Program-made: the position numbers and the translations under genes
Shown: piece after piece, positions 37,220 to 52,200 of the stretch
How positions within the stretch are numbered: position 1 is the first letter of the stretch
Layout: every line of letters begins with the position of its first letter
NCBI RefSeq assembly: GCF_037975245.1
Contig: NC_092565.1
Location: 19,686,499 to 19,750,498, forward strand
Origin: Apostichopus japonicus
Lineage: Eukaryota; Echinodermata; Holothuroidea; Aspidochirotida; Stichopodidae
Direction of reading: 5' to 3'
DNA: 64,000 nt
Notes under the pieces: generated by a model
The model's input: only the letters and a program-made list of their open reading frames with translations
Database searches by the model: none
Told to the model about the DNA's origin: nothing

Positions 37220-40200
37220 ATGCCACGGGCCAAAAATCAGGTGCTTCTGCGCCAAAAGTCACAGTCCAAGATGGAACTGAAGGAGAAAATCATTGATATC
37301 TATGATGAATTCTTCAAGGTAAGTCTTTATTGATTTTTGTAGTCTGTGAAGTACATACTTGTAATTCTTTGCTTTGAATGTGCTACACAAATATACTGAC
37401 AATAACAATATCCTCGTCATCAAGGTTTCCCACTTTCTTAAATAGAGCCTACTGGTTCATGCTAATGTCAGATTATCTTTGAACTAAGTGCTATAGGAAT
37501 GAAACCTGAACCTCATGGTGGAAAATGACTTTACTACTTAAAATTAATTTTTTAAAATTTTATTTATTTTTTAGTAATGTACACTTATTGCTTAAATTGC
37601 TTATAAATGTCAATTTCATTGTCGGTGTGTTTTCACTCGAAGTATATATCTTTCACTTTGTAATTTCCTCGTTAGGGTAAGGATCCTTCTAGGGATAATC
37701 CAAACTTCTGGGATGAGTTTTTCCTGTTAAAGGTATGTTATCTATTTGAAATGTTTTTCATTACACCCTTTATAGCTACAAACTATCTATGTACCCCTTT
37801 CCCACCCCATTTCCCCATCCCATCCCATCCCTATCCCCCCTCCCCTCCATTCCCAATTAAGAAAATGTAAATCAACAAATGAAAGAAGGTGGAGAGAAAA
37901 AGTCTGAGCTGTTGAAGTGGAGAAAGGGCGTAATTCTGTTAGGTCGATGTAATTTGTGACAGTAACTTTCAATATCTTTGCGAAGTAATTTGACTGGGAA
38001 TGCAAGTGTACCCTCTTGTGAGAGTGCTGGAGGTAGAATATCTACTAACCGAGTGTTTGGAAAAGCCAAAAAGCAATATTTTCGCATCCGATTTCTTTGA
38101 AATTACATCTTTTCTGCTTGGCTTCATCTTTATAGGCTAATGTGAAGTATATAGAGAGTGAACTTGGAAATCTATCTACGGAGAAGCTGTTCAAACTGAA
38201 GGTATTTTCGCCATTGTTTCAATTATCAGAAATCATTGCACAATAATTTTGATATTGATTCTAGTTAGATTACAGATATCTATCATGTCAAGAGAAATTG
38301 TCACTATTTTTTCTTTCCTTTTTTCTGAATTGAGTAAGTGAAAGGCTGTATTCCTTTATCAACCCACTCTAAGGCTGTGTACTGATAACTGGATTTAAGT
38401 TCATATGGTTTCTTGTTGCCACCCTGTAAATAGTCCTGTATCCTATAGATGTTAATAATATATTGTCAGTTTAGACTGATTATTCATTTCTAAAAAGATA
38501 GATTTAAGAAATGTAAATATCAAACAGGTTGTTGAATTGCTGACTGCAGTGAGCAACGTATCAAGCCTTTTTAAGTAATAGAATATTTGTAATTGGCTCC
38601 CATTGTCATTTATAATGTTAGGGGTTTCTTTTGGATGATTTTCCTTTGTTTCATACATTTTTCTAATATTTGTTCTAAATCATATGTCACTAGCTGTTAT
38701 TATATTTCTCTATTTTTCTTTTGGTAGGAGACTATTAACAATATATTCTACCATTCAATATTGTGTTTGAAAGATGAGTATCCAATCCGTATCATTAATT
38801 CTCTTCAGGTGAGTTGGCTTTGTTAGTAAAAAGTTAAAAAAAAAAAAATTAATTAAAGGCATCAAGAAAAGAGTCCATGTCTTCAAGTAAAGCAATTTAC
38901 ACATTCATAACAAGTGATTTATTCACTTGCACATATATGGTCTAGCCTAGTACTTTTCAGTCTGTGGCTTTAAAATTAAAATTTAAGAATTTAAGGCCCA
39001 AAGTACTCAATTCTACATGGTATCCTTAGTATATTAAAATGTTTGTAACTAAACTATATTATCTAAAAGGTGTCATGGCAAGAGTTTTATGAAAAAGTTT
39101 CTTTCATTCATATGGAATGATTCTATTACATGTCTGAACATGCATCAAAGAATCATTCAAAATTCGTTCATGTAACAGTTTCATACATGTGCATTCCGAT
39201 GACCAAATCATTTGATTGATAAATAATTTGTCGATTAATTTTCTTCAGACTTTGTGTGCATTGGTTCGAGGGGTTTGTAAGGGAAGACTGGCAGACCACA
39301 GCTTTGATATCATCAACATACTCATGGGTTTTGATTCCGCTGAGAGCCTCCTGCAGGTAACAAGTTGACATTAAGCTAATTTACTTTGTGACCAGAATAA
39401 GACAATATGATATGCTAAATTCAGTTGCTAGATTCAGTTGATGTGGAAATATATTACGACTTTTTTCATTTCATCAGTAGGGATAAATGAGAGAAGTAAT
39501 AACAAACTGCTTATCTACAGCAAAAAGCCTGCGTAGGTAAATGTATAAGTATTGAGTATTCGATAGAAACTGCAGAGATTGGAGGATTTAGTGTATTGTC
39601 ATGGGTATCACAACTCATAGACTTGAAAACATTATGCATTATTAGTTTATGCATAAGAAATAGTTTTGTTGAAACATGACATATTCGGTCATGTTTACAA
39701 GATATTAAATTCTGTCAGGCTGTCTCCTTTTCCATTTTCTTCACTGTTAACAAATAAATGTCTTAAGTTTCCTAGCTCAACTTCTCTGTAGAATGAAAAA
39801 TGGTCATTTTGTTACATTTTGTTAGCTGTATAATTACAGGATTTTTTTGCTCAGGAAGTTTTTGCTCATGTGATTATTAATGTTTGCATCTCTGCTACAG
39901 GGTATGGTTCAAAGTCTGAATACTGTTCTGGTTGGGGATTTCTCTGTGAGTTTGAAAAATTTAACTCTCAGATTCTTATTGGTCTTGGCTACGGTGAGTT
40001 AAGCCTTGTTGGTTTATGTTTCCTTCATTTCAGTTATAATGGATTAGTATAATAATATCCAGTGCTCTTTCCCAACCTTTTAAGGTCTGTTGTTTTTATC
40101 TGAAACAGAATCAAGTAAAAAAAAAGGGTTGGTATGGATGTAAAAAAAAGTAATACTCAGCATTTGATAAATGAAGTTAAGATATCAGTGCACAATGTTT

Positions 40201-43200
40201 GTGTAAAAAATTCCTGTTATCTAGTTTTGTTATTAAAGAAAATTATCTTCCTTCTACCTAAGGGTTGCTTGTAGTGCTACCAAATTTCCAAATGTAAAGT
40301 TATAATTGTTAAAAGTTTCTGAATGGGAAGGTTTTATCCCTCGAAGTAATTTCCAGATATGTTAGGAAGTTATACAATGCTTGACAAAGTACAGTGTAAT
40401 TCAGTCAAGACATGCTAATGCTGAGATTGTTTCACCAGCCGTTAAAAACATTTCAAACAAGAGATATAAGTAGGTCAGATTTGCTTTGTTAGTCATTCCG
40501 TTAATTTCAATTTTGGAAGTATCACTGATAATTCACACTAGTCAAATTTTGTCTTGTTTTTTTACAGATCACAGATAACGTCAGTCAGAATACTCTTATG
40601 GAGTATATGATGATCAACAGTGTGTTTGAGACTTTGGTTGCTGTAAGTTTAGTTCATTTTCTGCAATACTCTGACTGGTAATATTCATCAGAAATTCAAA
40701 ACCCTACTGTCCTGATCTTATACGGAATACAAAATACAAGCGATTTGAAAGGCTTTTGCTCAAATATAAAAAAAAAAAAAAAAAAAAAAAAATAAGTTTC
40801 CTATCTAAGTATTATTAAACTGGTTTGTTTTCATGTTCTAGCTAGTCATCTATGCTCTATTCAAAGTGGACTTTTCTTCTTAAAAAATTATCCTTTCATT
40901 TTGAAGGATACTTTTTAATTATCTGAAACTAGAGGAGGTCGGAGTATTAAACAGTTGAAAAGGGTAGGAAAAGATCACTTGAGTTGTACATTGATTTGTA
41001 CCGGCTGTATGCAGGATGCACAAACAAATGGAGATAATCAATTCTGTCTTATCTCTCCTCAGATCCTGTCCAATCCAGTCAGTCGGCAAGATCACGGCTA
41101 CGAAGCAGTTCTGCTTCTTGCGATTCTTGTAAATTACAGAAAATATGAGGTGAGTAGAGAGTCTATTACATTTACTTCTAGTTGTCTCAGAAATGACATT
41201 TTAACAAACCCCTGATAAATTTTGGGTTTGATCTTCAAGAATGACTGGAAAAATTGTCATTATTCAACCTGGTGAAAGAAAATTCTTAGTTGGACTGGAA
41301 CTGTCATAATATTGAAGACCATAACTGCAAGTTTGTCCAAGTGGCAGTATGTGACTGTATAGCAAATAGCGTTCAGTGTGTCATTGATTAATTAGCTTTC
41401 AAAGTATTTCATTCACTTTCATTCATTCGTTCATTTTCATTCATTTATTTTATTTCCAGCAAGTAAAAACATTTACTGAGTTATAATAGAACAAAGACTA
41501 GTATGTAATATATACAAGGGATATTTGTATGATACTTTCATGGTATTGTAACTTTATATGCATTGGAAAGGAGAAAACAGAATTACAATACTTATTAAAT
41601 TGTTCTCCCCTGCGCTCTCTCAATGTTTCTCAGGATATGACTATACACACATGAAGATAAGTGTACACTGGTAAACAACATAGTGAGACCAATAGAAAAA
41701 GAAAGAAGATATAAATATAGCCATTTACATTTTGAAAAATAGGCATTTTGGTTTGTCTTCAAAAGTACTTTCCTGGAGGTCCTAACTTTCCAATCTATTT
41801 GCAAACATCGAGAGTAAACAATTAGAAAAATGAAATGTCTGAGTGTTGAGAAATGATTTTTGAGAGCTGCTCATCAGTCAAAGTGCTTGTCAAAGTTTAC
41901 GACCTGAGTGACCTCATTTCTAGCACTTTCTAGCATATTTGGGTTTCAATACCAGTGACCATTAAAGAGAAAAAAAAGAGTAATCTTCACATTTTTACAA
42001 AAAGAATGACTTAATAGACACTGAATATATTTCCGATAAGTATTAGTTATAACTTTTGTTTTTAATTTTTCTGCTTTTCAGTCTGCAAACCCTTACATCG
42101 TCAAATTGTCAATTCTGGATGATGAAGTTGCTTTAACCGTAAGTTGAAGACCTTGACAGAGATTTTGTTTTGTTTCATCCCCATGTTGTATTCCTGTCAC
42201 AAGAGTTGGAGATTAATTAAAGAGTTTGAAAGTGCTTCAGCAGTTCATGACATAGTGAAACAGTCTATATATCAGAACAGTTGCTCATTTTGGCTTGTTG
42301 CTAGAAATATTCATTCCCCTTCCACCCCCTCCCCCCCCTCCACCCTCCCTCCCACTCCATATTATTCAGAGACCAACATATACCATTTATTTGGATATTC
42401 CACAAGATTTTTTCTTTCCTCAAATTTTTCACCACCCATACCTTTATCATGTTCAAGAACCAATCCCATCTCAATCCCATATTTAAGATTTGACTGAGTA
42501 ATTTTTTATTTAAGAAGTATCTCCCATAAAATGTCATATTTCCTTCCATTTTACCTAACAGGGACTTGGATGGGTCATATCATCTGTTTTGACAAATCAT
42601 AATCAGTAAGTAGACCTTAAATTTGTTGTGATCTCAAATCTTTCATGTTGTTTCCATTTTTAAAGTGGGAGAGGGTAGCGTGGGGTGAGGTAGGGGCGTA
42701 AAATGAGGGCCTTATTCCTCTGTAGGGCTTTCGATCTTTCCTTATAGAGTTCTCTTCTCTTTCCTTCAGAAAATATCAACTGAACACAGAGGATCCATCT
42801 AAAGGCGGCTGGTTTACAACACTATCATCCATGGTAAAGTTACAGTAGCATTAGCATAGGGAATGGGTGGAGGGGGAGTGGAAGGGAATTTGTCTCATAA
42901 TTGATGATGGTAAATTTAGATTTGTTGCTACAGAATATTTCTTGCAACCTGAAAAACCTGTGGAGTAGATTCATGAATAGTCACTGACAATTTCCACTGA
43001 GAGGCCGCTTGAGCTGCAATCCAATTATATGCCAATGAAAACTTTCTGTGTGGAGAAGCTACTGATGTACAAAGAAACTCCATAACCATCAGATCTTGCT
43101 GTTATCTGAGTTGAACACTGTATAGATAACATTAATTTTTATGTAAAAACGGTGCTATGATTGCCTCAGCCAGCAGCAGGTGTGAAATTGTTACTGTATG

Positions 43201-46200
43201 GAAGTTACAGTACTTCCCAATGATAAATTGACACATATCCCGAGCACTCTCATACGTATCCCGTGATGGGTTAGTCTGAGGGCTGTACATCCCAACAGAT
43301 ATGAGGCTGTCAGGGTCACCATGACACTTGGGATGCAGTAATTTGTGGTACCTCAGAATCTCCACCACATTTCCATTCCCCCCCCCATAAGGGATTTTCA
43401 CCTTTACATCTCAAGTCAATTGATATTTTCTCTTGAGAATTCTTCATCTTTTTTTCTCTAATTTGTATAAAGGTCGGGCATATGTTTGTCCCAGAATCAG
43501 TAGAAGCAAGGTCGAGAGGGTGAGTTTCGTCTTTAAATTTAAAATTCTTTCCATTCTCTGATCACTTCTATTTTTACCTCCCATCTGTTGAAAATAACTT
43601 AAGTAGGTATCGCTTGTTATCTAATCAATCAGTCACTCTCTGAAAGGTTGGTAGAAAGCTAAGTCTGGAAACAAGTTTGCTGATGGTTTTAATTGTAAAT
43701 AAGAACAAAACCTTAATGAAATATTTCCAATGAGGAGCAGCCACCCATATCTGATAGCTGACATTTTTGTTTGGTCCTTAAATGATGGCAGGGTTTTTTA
43801 ATATGTAGATATCACATGGTAATCTTTACCTCATGTTACTCCTTATTTCAATGACCCATTTTGTAAACTTTTGCTACGAAGCAGCGAGAGAGCTGGAAGT
43901 AGCAAGTAGGCAGAGATATTAAAAATATTTGGTTTTAATACATTATTCGTGGTATTAACAGACCCCAAGCAGCTTTCAAAATCAAGAATCTTGTGATCGT
44001 CGTGGCCATAAAACTCTGCATATTTATTTACTCCCTCAAGTTGTTTGGGTTTATTAAAAATTATTTGATTAAAGGTTCTAATGTCTAATTATACCTCTCC
44101 TTCTTCTGCCCCAGAGTGGAACCAGACAATGCAATCTTACTGGTTCTTTATGAGGCTGTACACCTTAACAGAAACTTCATTACAATTCTTGCTCACGTAA
44201 GTTTAAGCATCTAAGTATATCTCCACTGGCAATCTTTCTACCTTTATACACATCTCCTGACATATCTTTTGGTTGAAAGTCATGAAATCTCACAAAATAT
44301 TTAGAGAAAAAAAACAAAGACTTTTCAGGAATGTGAGAATGTGACATCACAGCTAGTCAGATTTCAGCAATTTCTACACAATCTGATAGAACTTTACACT
44401 TGAATATCTCTTTAACCGAAAAAGATATTTGAACAGTTTTTTCACCATTGTGTTTCTTTTATTGTCCTCTTTCATATAACATAAACATGTATGACAACTG
44501 AACCAATCCTTTAATACTTTAAGAAGAAAAGAAGCTATTAGACATTCCCTGTCTTCTGAATCAGGCCTTACAATGAACTTTTGAAAATGCAGCAGCTCTC
44601 ACTTTTAAAAAAAAAGATAATAAGAATATTTTGCAACTGATGTTTTGTGCTTGAAAGAAGGAAGGGGGTGTGGTTTGTTGTTTTTGATGAGCTTTAATAA
44701 GTGAGAACAATCTGGTCTGTTCCAAGTGAACTGTTCTTACAAATGATGAAAGAACACCGTAAACAACAGGACATCTGAGATTAGCAGGATAATTGTCGCC
44801 AGGGTTTGCATGTCTCTTGTTCTTGCTAATTTAATGTCAAGATTTTTAAATTCTCATCAAACCTGTCTGGTGTCATTGAGCAAATTTTGTAAGATTTTTT
44901 TGTAAGGCCTTTTTTTATCACTTTTCCATCAGAATCATGCAGAACCTGTTTAACAAGCAACAGTACAACTGACTTTAACATGATGCTATTGTCCTGTGCT
45001 GCACGTCCGTTTTCTTGCTAATTTAATATTAAGTTATTTAAAATCTCATCATACCCGTCTGTTATCTTTAAGCAAATTTTGTAACGATTTGTAAGGATAT
45101 TTTTTTATCACTTTTCCACCAGAATCATTCAGAACCCGTCTCACCGACACCTACAACGCCAGCCTCCCCTAAGTCACCGGCTGTTCCAAGTGCTGCTCAA
45201 AGTGAGTTTATGAACGTAAAACATATAACTTTGTTTAGTGATGGTTCGCAAACTGTGGGTGGTGACCCAAAAATTGGTTGCAAATTTTTTTTTATTTTAA
45301 AAAGTCAGAAAATGTATGAACAGTTTTAGGAGCCTACAAACAGAGCATAAGTAAGTTATTATTTTAATGATGAAGTCCATAGACCTAGGTAGCTTTCATT
45401 CGTTCTGAGCATCGATTCTGAGGAGTGGGGTGGGGGGGGGGTTGGGGTGGGGGTTTTGGTGGGTCTTGGCTCAGTCCTCATGGAAAATCCATGAGTCCTA
45501 GAATGGGAGAACTGTGGGTGAGAATAATTGTCCTGTCAACTTGGGTGCATCATCTTGGTTTTCATTAGTTGTGAAAACTTCTCTGTTAAATATTTTTAAC
45601 ATAAATTTTTTCCTAATTTGATTTTTGCCTTCTCTGCTTTCTCTCTCAGAATTTCATTATGACCCAAATTCCTTGGAGCCATTGATGAACATTCAAGTCA
45701 CATTTCTTTGTTATTGTTCCATAATTATGCAGGACTTGAAAGGTAAGTAAATATTAGTATGTACATAGTTTAAAAAAAAAAAAAATATTGATTTTTATTT
45801 TATCTGTGTTCTGTGATGTGATTTTTAATGATTTTGCAACTTGAGATATGAACTAGCAACCTACAGTAAGTAAACAATCTTCAGAGAAGAGAGTAAGCAT
45901 CAGAGACTTATATTTTCCAAATTAATTTTAAAACTTAATTATCTAATTGAGTAAATAGTAATATTTTAGATTCAAAGTAAAACTGTAGAATGGTTAGAAG
46001 GTTAACTTTCATAATGCTTAGATCACAAATGTCCTTTAAGAGGGGCAAACGTAATGATGAACTCTCTGAATTTGCTCTGTGATTTAGTACTGTTTTAGAA
46101 AAAAACTACAACTACAAGATTTTCGTGGATGGTTTGATCAGATTTCACCGGAACCGTATTAGGTATCAAGTCACAACGCTTGAAACAAATATTTACTAGC

Positions 46201-49200
46201 ATCGGACATGCAAATTAACTTCAGTAGATGGGTGACATAATTCATGAAAGTGTCTCAAATTACAAACTGATTGTTTCCCCATTGCACACTGTGCTGCTAT
46301 ACATATGTAGCTGTAGTGCAGTTACCATGTTGTAAATTTAAACCACTTTCTTCATATACATATATTTATTTGTTTTATTATATACATGAAGTCAATGAAA
46401 TATGTTTCGTGGTGTTGTTTTATTTATATTATGTATCAGTATTTAATTCCCTTTTTTTTTCTTTTCTTCTTTTATTCCATAGATCCCCAACGATACAGCA
46501 ACACAAAGCTTTGTCTTATCATTATCTCTTGCATTGCTGAGGTAAGTGGTTTACACTGTCACTTTCTTGTTTTTTTTGGGGGGGGAGGGGGGAATGGGGT
46601 TGGGTAGTACTCAGGAGTAATTATATTTACTAATATTTGCTTTTTATTTAGCGCTTTATACCAGCGTTAAGTCTCAAAGCGCTTTACAGACGTTATATTA
46701 CCCCTGGTTAATGATAACCTGTCCCAGAGACAATCCCTCCAGTCAGCAGCAGTTTTATGCTGTGCCCAGTGACAAGTTACCTCACAGGTACCCACTTAAC
46801 CACTGGGTGGAGAGAGGCAAGTGAGATAAAGCATCTTGCCCAAGGACACAACGTAATGACCTAGGCAGGAATCGAACCAGCGATCCTTGGATCACGAGTC
46901 CGACGCTTTAGCCAATTGGCCACCACGCTCTCACAACCAAATCATTGTAGACGTTGATACCTGTTCCAGGTTTGCAGCAAGTCTGTATTGTACTCATATC
47001 CCAACATAGTTACCAGAACCGGTGCTCACCATTGTGTACCCGTGCTGTGGCCGAGTGGATATGGGCGGCAGCACTTGAAGCAATGAGGGAAGCAATCGGG
47101 TTTTCAAGGTATCAATCCCCTCCAGGTCATAGTAGGGTGGGTTTTTCAACCAAGAGCCATCTACATGTCAGTTCATAATGAAATAGAATTACTGCAAATT
47201 TCAAACAATGTAATGGTTTCATCTCTAGGCAGACCTTAATAATTTCCAGTATTGGGTTCATATTTTAGCTTGTTAGTAGTTCTTAAAAGTTTCCTGAAGG
47301 GTGTGACTTAGACATAGATGAGTGTTATCTAAGAAAATAATCTAATTTTACAGTGACATATTATACTTTCAATAATATATTTGTTAAAATTTGAGCATGA
47401 GTTAATACCATTATTATGACTTTCTACCATATTTTGTTAACTTTCAAGAAGTTTCAAACTTTGGTTGAATTGAAGACATTAACAATTTTATTTTCAAACC
47501 AATGCACAGCAACCATTATAAAGGACAAAATCCCATTTATAGCTCCATCTGACTGCCTCCATGCCAAGACAGTATGCTTATTTTAACACATAGCAACACT
47601 CAGGGAATCATTTATATAAAAAGTTCCTGTAGCAGTCTAGTCCTCTCTGAACATGCTATCATTCCTGTGTACAAAAAAAATCTTTGCACTTGCACAGCTG
47701 ATTTGTCCCATTTTTGCGTAGAATTTCGCTGTGTGCGATACAGGATGAGTTTATTCCCTGAAGATATTCACACTTCTCTTAATGCTTCCCTGGAAGTGAA
47801 GAAGATAAATGTTTGGACAGTTTGAATTTCTTCCTTCCTTTTCTTTTTCTTTTCATTCCTTTAGGATCAATATGCCAACTCATTCCTTCACGACGCTAAT
47901 TTAACATTTCGAGTACCAATACATCGAGCAGTAAGTCTGACTTCATCTTTTTTACAAACCAGAGAATCTTTCAAATAAAACAGTTTAAGGTTGGATATTT
48001 AGCACACTGACAGCCTCAAATACACAGCGACTTTAAAACTTAAAAGTTATATATATATGCAGACTGTAATTTTAAATAACAGAAGTGTAACCATATCTTT
48101 GTATTTTATTCTGCAGCCAATGAGACATCGAAAGCCAGGAACTGACAGGGATGTAGCTCCCAGGCCTCTAGCATGTGCTGTCTTAGGTGAGTGGTAATGA
48201 ATGAAAGAATATTTGAAATGTTAATCGAAATGTTTGCCAGTTTTTGGTTAGCTGATTTTTTTTATTCTGCTTATTTTGTGTGGCTGGCTACTCCATTAGT
48301 AACACATTGTTTTTAACTTATCTGAAATTTCATATTGTCCAAACAACATTCATATTAAGATAACTGAATACTCGATTGATTTTAAAGTGTACCTTTCAAC
48401 GCATTTAGCTGTTTGGGATGTGATGAGGTGACATGAAACCTTCAGTTGTAGGAGCTAGGAGAATGAGGTAGAAAGACTTCCCTGAAGTCCCCTTCAAGTT
48501 TCATCAACACACCCACGACCCAAATTGATTTGTTTTCGAAATTGACTCTCCTATTCCCACCCCACCCCCCTCCGGCACCCTAAAAAAAAATTGGCAAAAT
48601 CAATGTAAATTATTGTTTTTTACTTACATACTCAAAGGTAACTAGGAAACTGAATAATGGTAAAGGTGTTTGTTTTGCTTTCTCACTTAGATCTCATGGT
48701 CGAGTTCATAATGAGTCACATGATGAAGACGTTACCTCAAGAGCTATTAATGTAAGTATCAGCAACCTTTGTGGGGTTGATTAAGGAGGGTCAAAGGTCA
48801 TGTGTGGTACTGATATAAGTATCAGCAACCTTCAGCATAGTTAACTTGTGAAGTTGATTAAAGAGGGATCAAAGGTCATTTGTGGTACTGATATAAGTAT
48901 CAGCAACCTTCGACATAATTAATTTGTGGAGTTGATTAAGGAGGGTCAAAGGTCATGTGTGGTACTGATATAAGTATCAGCAACCTTCGACATAATTAAT
49001 TTGTGGAGTTGATTAAGGAGGGTCAAAGGTCATGTGTGGTACTAAATAATCTTAAACACTGAAAATGTTGCCTGAGATCTTGTCAGTGATTTGCATCACA
49101 GTTATTGGCAAAAAACAACAAAGTCGAGATTGATTTTGAGTCGATGTTTTGTCTTGAAGGAGGGACTTTAGGACAAATCTTAGTGTTTATATTTTACATT

Positions 49201-52200
49201 GCAACAAATTAGAAGCATTTAAGAGGATTAGGTGGTAGTTTCTCCGTATAAAATGGTTGAAATGGTTGGACTAAACATTTAAGAGAAACGATGAAGATGT
49301 TATTTCGTCTGTTCAACGACTTCTTAAACTGATATGCATAAAATCAAGGTGGTTATGTAACGTGGTAAAATCAGCAGTAAAGTAGTCTATGAATTTGAAT
49401 GATTGCATTTCCTTTTCTGTTACTTTGTTAAGTTTTTGGTTACAACGTACGCTTACAGCATATGTTCTAATTACATATTATTAAACTCTTGAGAGAAGCT
49501 AGTTAACCCTCCAAAGCAAAAACAATCTGAACTTAAACAAGGCCACCATACTTTTCATTGCAGCCTACTTTGCATATAACAATATGGCCAGAAGCTTCTA
49601 ATTTCATTAACTGAACATTAATTTGTGAAGTATTTTCCAGTATCCGACCAAATGCTGATGTGTGTTTCTCACCTTTTAAGAGGTGAACGAGCCTCTTTGT
49701 CAAAAAATAAAGCTACTGTTGAAATGTAACATGCACTGATAGCATTTGTCTCTAATGACCTACCTCTCTCATATCATATGATATTATTTCTTTGGCAGGA
49801 TGAGTCTGGGCATTATTCACAGGTTGATGTGTTATCAGAAAAAGTGTCGTGTGAGGCTTCAGTATCCATGGAAGGACCTGTGGACATGTAAGTACCTACA
49901 CTCTCGCAGGGTTTCCATGGCGATGGCAATCGTGGAAAAGTTATGAACATTTTACAGAAGGAATTCTCAGGTCACTGGAATTAGTTATATCGTAATACTT
50001 GGAATTGCCAGAAACCAACCATGCAATTCCCCATTGTTGTAGTACATTTTACATCAATGTTGGGATATTTTGAGTTGAAAAGAGCAAAGAAAATATCAGC
50101 TAGAATAGGATTCCAAACCAATGATAACAGACGATCGTGGCACATTTACACGACAGTGTGAAAGAAGCTTAAGACGGCCAAACAAAATCTGTATTAATAT
50201 TGGAGAAGTTTCTTGAAACTTGTGTTATCAGTGTAGACTTAACTGGAGATTCAGAGAGTTTGATAAACACGATAACGAACACTCTTTGTTTTTAATTTCT
50301 TACAGCGTTAATTAATCTACTGAAATACCTTCTCTCCAACGAGTCGATACTATTACCTTCTCAGAATATCTTTGAACTTGCATGCAAGGTAAGTTTGGTC
50401 CTTCTTTTAATGGAAGTAACGTTGTAAATATAGTGAACTACCAAATATACAGTAATTTGGCAAATTTACTTTGAATAAATTACTTTATCCCCCTTGATAA
50501 TGAAAGTACTCATTGAAAGAATGAATATCTCTTGTTATTCTGCTGTCAGGGAATAGAGAAAGAGAGAGAAAAAAAACTGTTAACAAACTGCTTATCTACT
50601 GCAAAGAAGAGCATGTGTAGGTAAACTAAAACATTTAGAGGGACTTGTGTTTCAATCCTTCAGTCCTTCAATCTTTCAGTCCTTCAATCTTTCAATCAGG
50701 ATCTTCATCTGAGGTTGAATGAAATGAAACAAAACTAAGATCACGTGTAGAGAGACAGACAACTGAATTGGAAAGGAATAGAATTAATTTCATTTTTGCC
50801 TGGTAGAAAAGTTAATCAGTAAACCAGTGAATCTGTTTGTTTCGATAACATTGAAAGCTCTAGAATTTGTACTCCAAGCCTATTTTAGGACTGATGGTCT
50901 TTAATCTTGTCTGTTTCGTTGTTTTGGTAGGTTGTGAATCTTTTTAATCTATTCATCACCTACGGAGATACATTCTTGCCGACAGCCGGTAGCTACGATG
51001 AACTATATTATGAAATCATTAGAATGCACCAAGTCTTCGACAACCTCTATTCACTTGGTAAGTTGAGTCATAGAAAGGGCTTGGAGATTCGCAAAAGTTT
51101 TTGGTGAAGGAGGAAAGAAGTTTGCAAGATGATCATATGGCATCTCATTTGTCTTTCTTGTTTTAATCATTCAGTTGAAATGTATTCCATTGTTTCAATT
51201 GTTCCCTCTCATTTATATTCATTTTGCTTAATTGGTTCCATTCATTAACAAGTTTTCCAATCACTTACCTATGTTTCGCTTTAAGATTTGGTTTTTTTAT
51301 ATATATATTTCCTCATTTCCAATGTGTAATTTGTCTCATTTTAATCCTTTGTAAGTTTGTATTTATTTGACTTGGTTTTGATTTCTTTCCTTTCTCTTTC
51401 TAAAGTTCTTCTAAACTTATTCATTTCACTTTTTAATTCCTTCCATATCTTTTATTCATCTCATTCAGTTTTTGTGTTCATTTTCTTTCATTTTATTGAT
51501 ATCTGTCTGTTATATGAATTAGTCTGTTTTTTTCCATCACTTCAATCTCAGATAGATTGAACACTGTAATACTAAATGCCCTTAGAAACCCCTTGTAGGG
51601 AGTGACTTTTTGTTCTGTCGTAGGGGTTGTGTGCCTGATGACATTTCATAGTTGTGAATTGTTACTTAATTTGATATGTTTTTAGTGAGAGCAAAATAAA
51701 AGAGTCTGGTGTTCACATTTTTTATTTTTTTCTTGATTGATAAGAACTAGTCAAGCTATCGTCCTCTTTTCGATGTTACATCTCTTTCAGCCCTTCGTCA
51801 TTCCACCAACTCTGGTGAATTTAAGATCACGGCAAACAAACTGACCAACTGTCTGGTAAATGTCAGGTGAGTCTGTCCAATCAGAATTAAACATTTAAAG
51901 TAATTTGCATGTTTCTTTCTCATCACTAATTCTACAATTTGAATCCAGTTGTATAGCATTACCATGGTTCAACTAGTTAATGGAGTTTCATTTGTATGGA
52001 CAAAAGTTTGACTGTTATGTAGAAGTTATACATTTAGACATGTTGCTGTTTCAAAGTTTTTTCAGTTGACTTTTCAAAACCTGCAAGTTTTATCTATTTT
52101 TAATTTGGAACCTAAAGAATATATTCGGATGAGCAATGGAACACCGACTGGGGAAATTATAAACATTTGAAATAAGACATTTCAAAGCATAAAGAAGCTG

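Noticed and set aside
45421-45460. G-rich stretch as a regulatory G-quadruplex in ARMH3 intron 14
   Set aside because: G runs are common throughout this genome window; nothing ties this one to regulation.
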